Both the position numbers and the translations under genes were made by a program. A model generated the notes under the pieces. It saw only the letters and a list, made by a program, of their open reading frames with translations. It did not search any database and was not told the DNA's origin. Positions 4,800 to 6,809 of a stretch of DNA of 6,809 bases are shown piece after piece; within the stretch, counting starts at the first letter, position 1; every line of letters begins with the position of its first letter. Source of the DNA: CALCKU01 sp964654665. GTDB taxonomy: Bacteria > Pseudomonadota > Alphaproteobacteria > Caulobacterales > Maricaulaceae. The stretch spans positions 1 through 6,809 of the forward strand of contig CAZZKV010000051.1 of assembly GCA_964654665.1 (NCBI GenBank), in the 5' to 3' direction.

Positions 4800-6809
4800 T
4801 TAATGAAGATGTAATGTGACCTTGTTGTTTTTGATATCAACTTTGATGGTTTTTCCGTCTTCAATATGGCCTGCCAGAATGTCTCGGGCGAGCTCGTCTT
4901 GGACATTTTTCTGGATGACGCGTTTGAGCGGCCTTGCACCGTAAGATGGATCATAGCCTTGCTGGCCTAACCAATCCCGCGCGGCGTCTGTTAATTCCAA
5001 TGTAATTTGTTTATCTTTCAGCCAGCCTTGCAGGCGTTTCATCTGAATATCGACAATCGCTCCCATATGTTCGGGTTGAAGCCGTTCAAATAATAGGATT
5101 TCATCAAGGCGGTTTAGGAACTCAGGGCGGAAATGCGTGTTGACTTCTGCCATGACACCGACGCGAGCTGCATTGACATTATCACCATCCGCCAGATTGA
5201 GCAGATGCCGCGCGCCGATATTGGATGTCATGATAATCAGCGTATTGCGGAAATCCACCGTGCGGCCCTGACCATCGGTCAAGCGTCCATCATCGAGCAC
5301 TTGCAAGAGTAGGTTAAACACATCGGGATGGGCTTTTTCAATCTCGTCAAAGAGTACGACTTGATAGGGACGTCTACGAATGGCCTCAGTAAGGGCCCCA
5401 CCTTCATCATAGCCGACATAGCCGGGAGGTGCTCCGATCATGCGGGCGACGGAATGTTTTTCCATATATTCGGACATATCCATGCGCGTAATGGCGGTAT
5501 CATCATCAAACATGAAGGAGGCGAGGGCTTTGGTGAGTTCCGTCTTACCGACACCTGTTGGACCAAGGAACATGAAGCTACCAATCGGCCGTGCTGGGTC
5601 GCGCAATCCCGCGCGCGCGCGGCGCACGGCATCGGACACCGCTGTTACAGCTTTTTCCTGCCCGACAACGCGGGCACCTAAAACCTGTTCCATAGAGAGA
5701 AGTTTTTCACGCTCGCCTTCGAGCATTTTTTCGACAGGGATTCCTGTCCAGCGCGAAACGACGGCAGCAATAGTTTCTGACGTCACCGTTTCGGAGGCGA
5801 GGGACGACGTGTCACCATTAGCTTCTTCTAACTTTGCCATTTGTTCTTCCATGGCGGGGATATCTTCATGCTGAAGTTTTCCTGCCGTTGCGTAATCGCC
5901 GCGGCGTACAGCGTCTTGTAGCTCAAACCGGGCCTGTTCGAGCTTTTCTTTTACATCAGTTGCGCCGGCCAATTTAGCTTTTTCAGCTTGCCATTCAGCG
6001 GTCATTTCAGAAGATTGACCTTCCAGATCCTCAATTTCGGTTTTGCGTTTAGCAAGCCTATCTTTGGAGGCTTTGTCTTTCTCTTTTTTGAGAGCTTCGA
6101 CTTCTATTTTCAGCTGTACCAAGCGGCGGTCAATTTCGTCGAGCGCTTCCGGTTTGCTGTCCACCTGCATACGCAAACGAGACGCGGCTTCATCCATAAG
6201 GTCAATGGCTTTATCGGGAAGAAAACGGTCCGTGATATAGCGATTAGAGAGCTGCGCTGCCGAGACTATCGCACCATCCGAAATACGAATGCCGTGATGA
6301 ACTTCATATTTGTCCTTAAGGCCTCGCAAGATGGAGACGGTATCTTCGACGGTGGGTTCAGTAATAAAAACGGTGAGGAACCGGCGGGCAAGGGCCGCAT
6401 CTTTTTCCAAATGTTTGCGATATTCATCCAATGTTGTCGCCCCGACACAGTGAAGTTCCCCGCGTGCGAGAGCCGGTTTGAGCAGGTTTGCGGCATCCAT
6501 AGCGCCGTCACCTTTACCGGCCCCAACAAGGGTGTGGATTTCATCAATAAAAAGAATGATTTCACCATTGGCAGCTTCGATTTCTTTTAAGACGGCTTTT
6601 AGGCGTTCTTCAAACTCACCGCGATATTTCGCGCCGGCAATCAGTGCTCCCATATCAAGGGCAAGCAGGCGTTTATCTTTTATAGATTCTGGGACATCAC
6701 CCGAGACAATACGGTTAGCAAGGCCTTCTGCAATGGCCGTTTTACCAACGCCGGGTTCGCCAATGAGAAGGGGATTATTCTTAGACCGGCGCGAGAGCAC
6801 CTGCATGGT
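4800..6809 (-). CDS. clpB: ClpB disaggregase (Hsp100 AAA+ ATPase), partial, N-terminus beyond the window
   Basis: Cytosolic ATP-driven chaperone that, with DnaK, pulls aggregated proteins apart through its hexameric pore. Residue numbers count from the Met at 6806, which is internal: the preceding codon is Thr, as in TMQVLSRR-like sequences of other ClpBs, so about 190 N-terminal residues lie outside. Seen: AAA-1 has Walker A GEPGVGKT (16-23), pore loop KYRG near 60-63, Walker B FIDEIH (86-91) and an Arg pair at 141-142. A coiled-coil middle domain, rich in Lys and Glu, spans about 208-330 and marks ClpB as opposed to ClpA or ClpC. AAA-2 has Walker A GPTGVGKT (415-422), pore loop GYVGYDEGG (462-470), Walker B LFDEIEKAH (from 485) and the sensor-2 GARPLKR (623-629). 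All key residues are intact. The stop TAA is at 4800-4802, convergent with the AT-rich cassette. The promoter is outside the window. Confidence 0.97.
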   Translation of the reverse strand, partial: TMQVLSRRSKNNPLLIGEPGVGKTAIAEGLANRIVSGDVPESIKDKRLLALDMGALIAGAKYRGEFEERLKAVLKEIEAANGEIILFIDEIHTLVGAGKGDGAMDAANLLKPALARGELHCVGATTLDEYRKHLEKDAALARRFLTVFITEPTVEDTVSILRGLKDKYEVHHGIRISDGAIVSAAQLSNRYITDRFLPDKAIDLMDEAASRLRMQVDSKPEALDEIDRRLVQLKIEVEALKKEKDKASKDRLAKRKTEIEDLEGQSSEMTAEWQAEKAKLAGATDVKEKLEQARFELQDAVRRGDYATAGKLQHEDIPAMEEQMAKLEEANGDTSSLASETVTSETIAAVVSRWTGIPVEKMLEGEREKLLSMEQVLGARVVGQEKAVTAVSDAVRRARAGLRDPARPIGSFMFLGPTGVGKTELTKALASFMFDDDTAITRMDMSEYMEKHSVARMIGAPPGYVGYDEGGALTEAIRRRPYQVVLFDEIEKAHPDVFNLLLQVLDDGRLTDGQGRTVDFRNTLIIMTSNIGARHLLNLADGDNVNAARVGVMAEVNTHFRPEFLNRLDEILLFERLQPEHMGAIVDIQMKRLQGWLKDKQITLELTDAARDWLGQQGYDPSYGARPLKRVIQKNVQDELARDILAGHIEDGKTIKVDIKNNKVTLHLH

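Noticed and set aside
5328..5874. Plus-strand open frames inside clpB
   Set aside because: They lie wholly opposite well-conserved ClpB coding sequence and have no family features of their own.
5988..6590. 200-codon plus-strand open frame opposite clpB
   Set aside because: Long antisense frames are common opposite conserved genes; its Phe-rich translation reflects Lys/Glu-rich ClpB middle-domain codons on the other strand.

Overview
The window looks like chromosomal DNA of an alphaproteobacterium. This rests on the style of the DegP-type periplasmic protease, the ClpB sequence, a serine recombinase tail of a kind common in that class, and an IS21-family remnant. No 16S gene or other strong taxonomic marker is present, so genus and order cannot be given. 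Two conserved housekeeping genes, degP (+) and clpB (-), bracket a stretch of mobile and foreign-looking DNA. A tRNA gene with a recombinase remnant against its 3' end lies at the left edge.

Layout. Bases 1-420 hold the C-terminal end of a large serine recombinase, cut by the window edge and probably already broken. Bases 421-496 are tRNA-Ala(GGC) on the minus strand; the recombinase frame runs on into it antisense. Bases 497-773 are a divergent promoter region for the tRNA (leftward) and degP (rightward). Bases 774-2207 are an intact degP/htrA. Bases about 2266-3031 are a heavily decayed IS21-family element: the end of istA fused to a truncated istB, with several frame breaks, followed by a recognisable right end carrying spaced repeats. 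Bases 3032-3239 are non-coding, with three tandem small hairpins, a perfect 16-base dyad and a TATAAT box. Bases 3240-4607 are a two-gene AT-rich cassette, perhaps followed by a 28-residue ORF (4617-4703). Bases 4800-6809 are the 3' three quarters of clpB on the minus strand.

The cassette is the most interesting part. Its first gene encodes a 167-residue protein I cannot assign to a family. It has one hydrophobic segment and a C-terminal tail in which a cysteine recurs exactly every five residues, seven times. Nine bases later comes a CPBP-family membrane protein with all three conserved motifs of glutamic-type intramembrane proteases. A TATAAT box with a perfect dyad just upstream of it suggests a single repressible promoter. 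A plausible but unproven reading is a peptide precursor paired with a processing or self-immunity membrane protease; no peptide-modifying enzyme is visible in the window. Its clear AT-richness relative to degP and clpB, and its position beside an IS remnant, suggest horizontal acquisition.

DegP and ClpB are both protein quality-control factors (envelope and cytosol), but they face each other across the inserted DNA and are not an operon.
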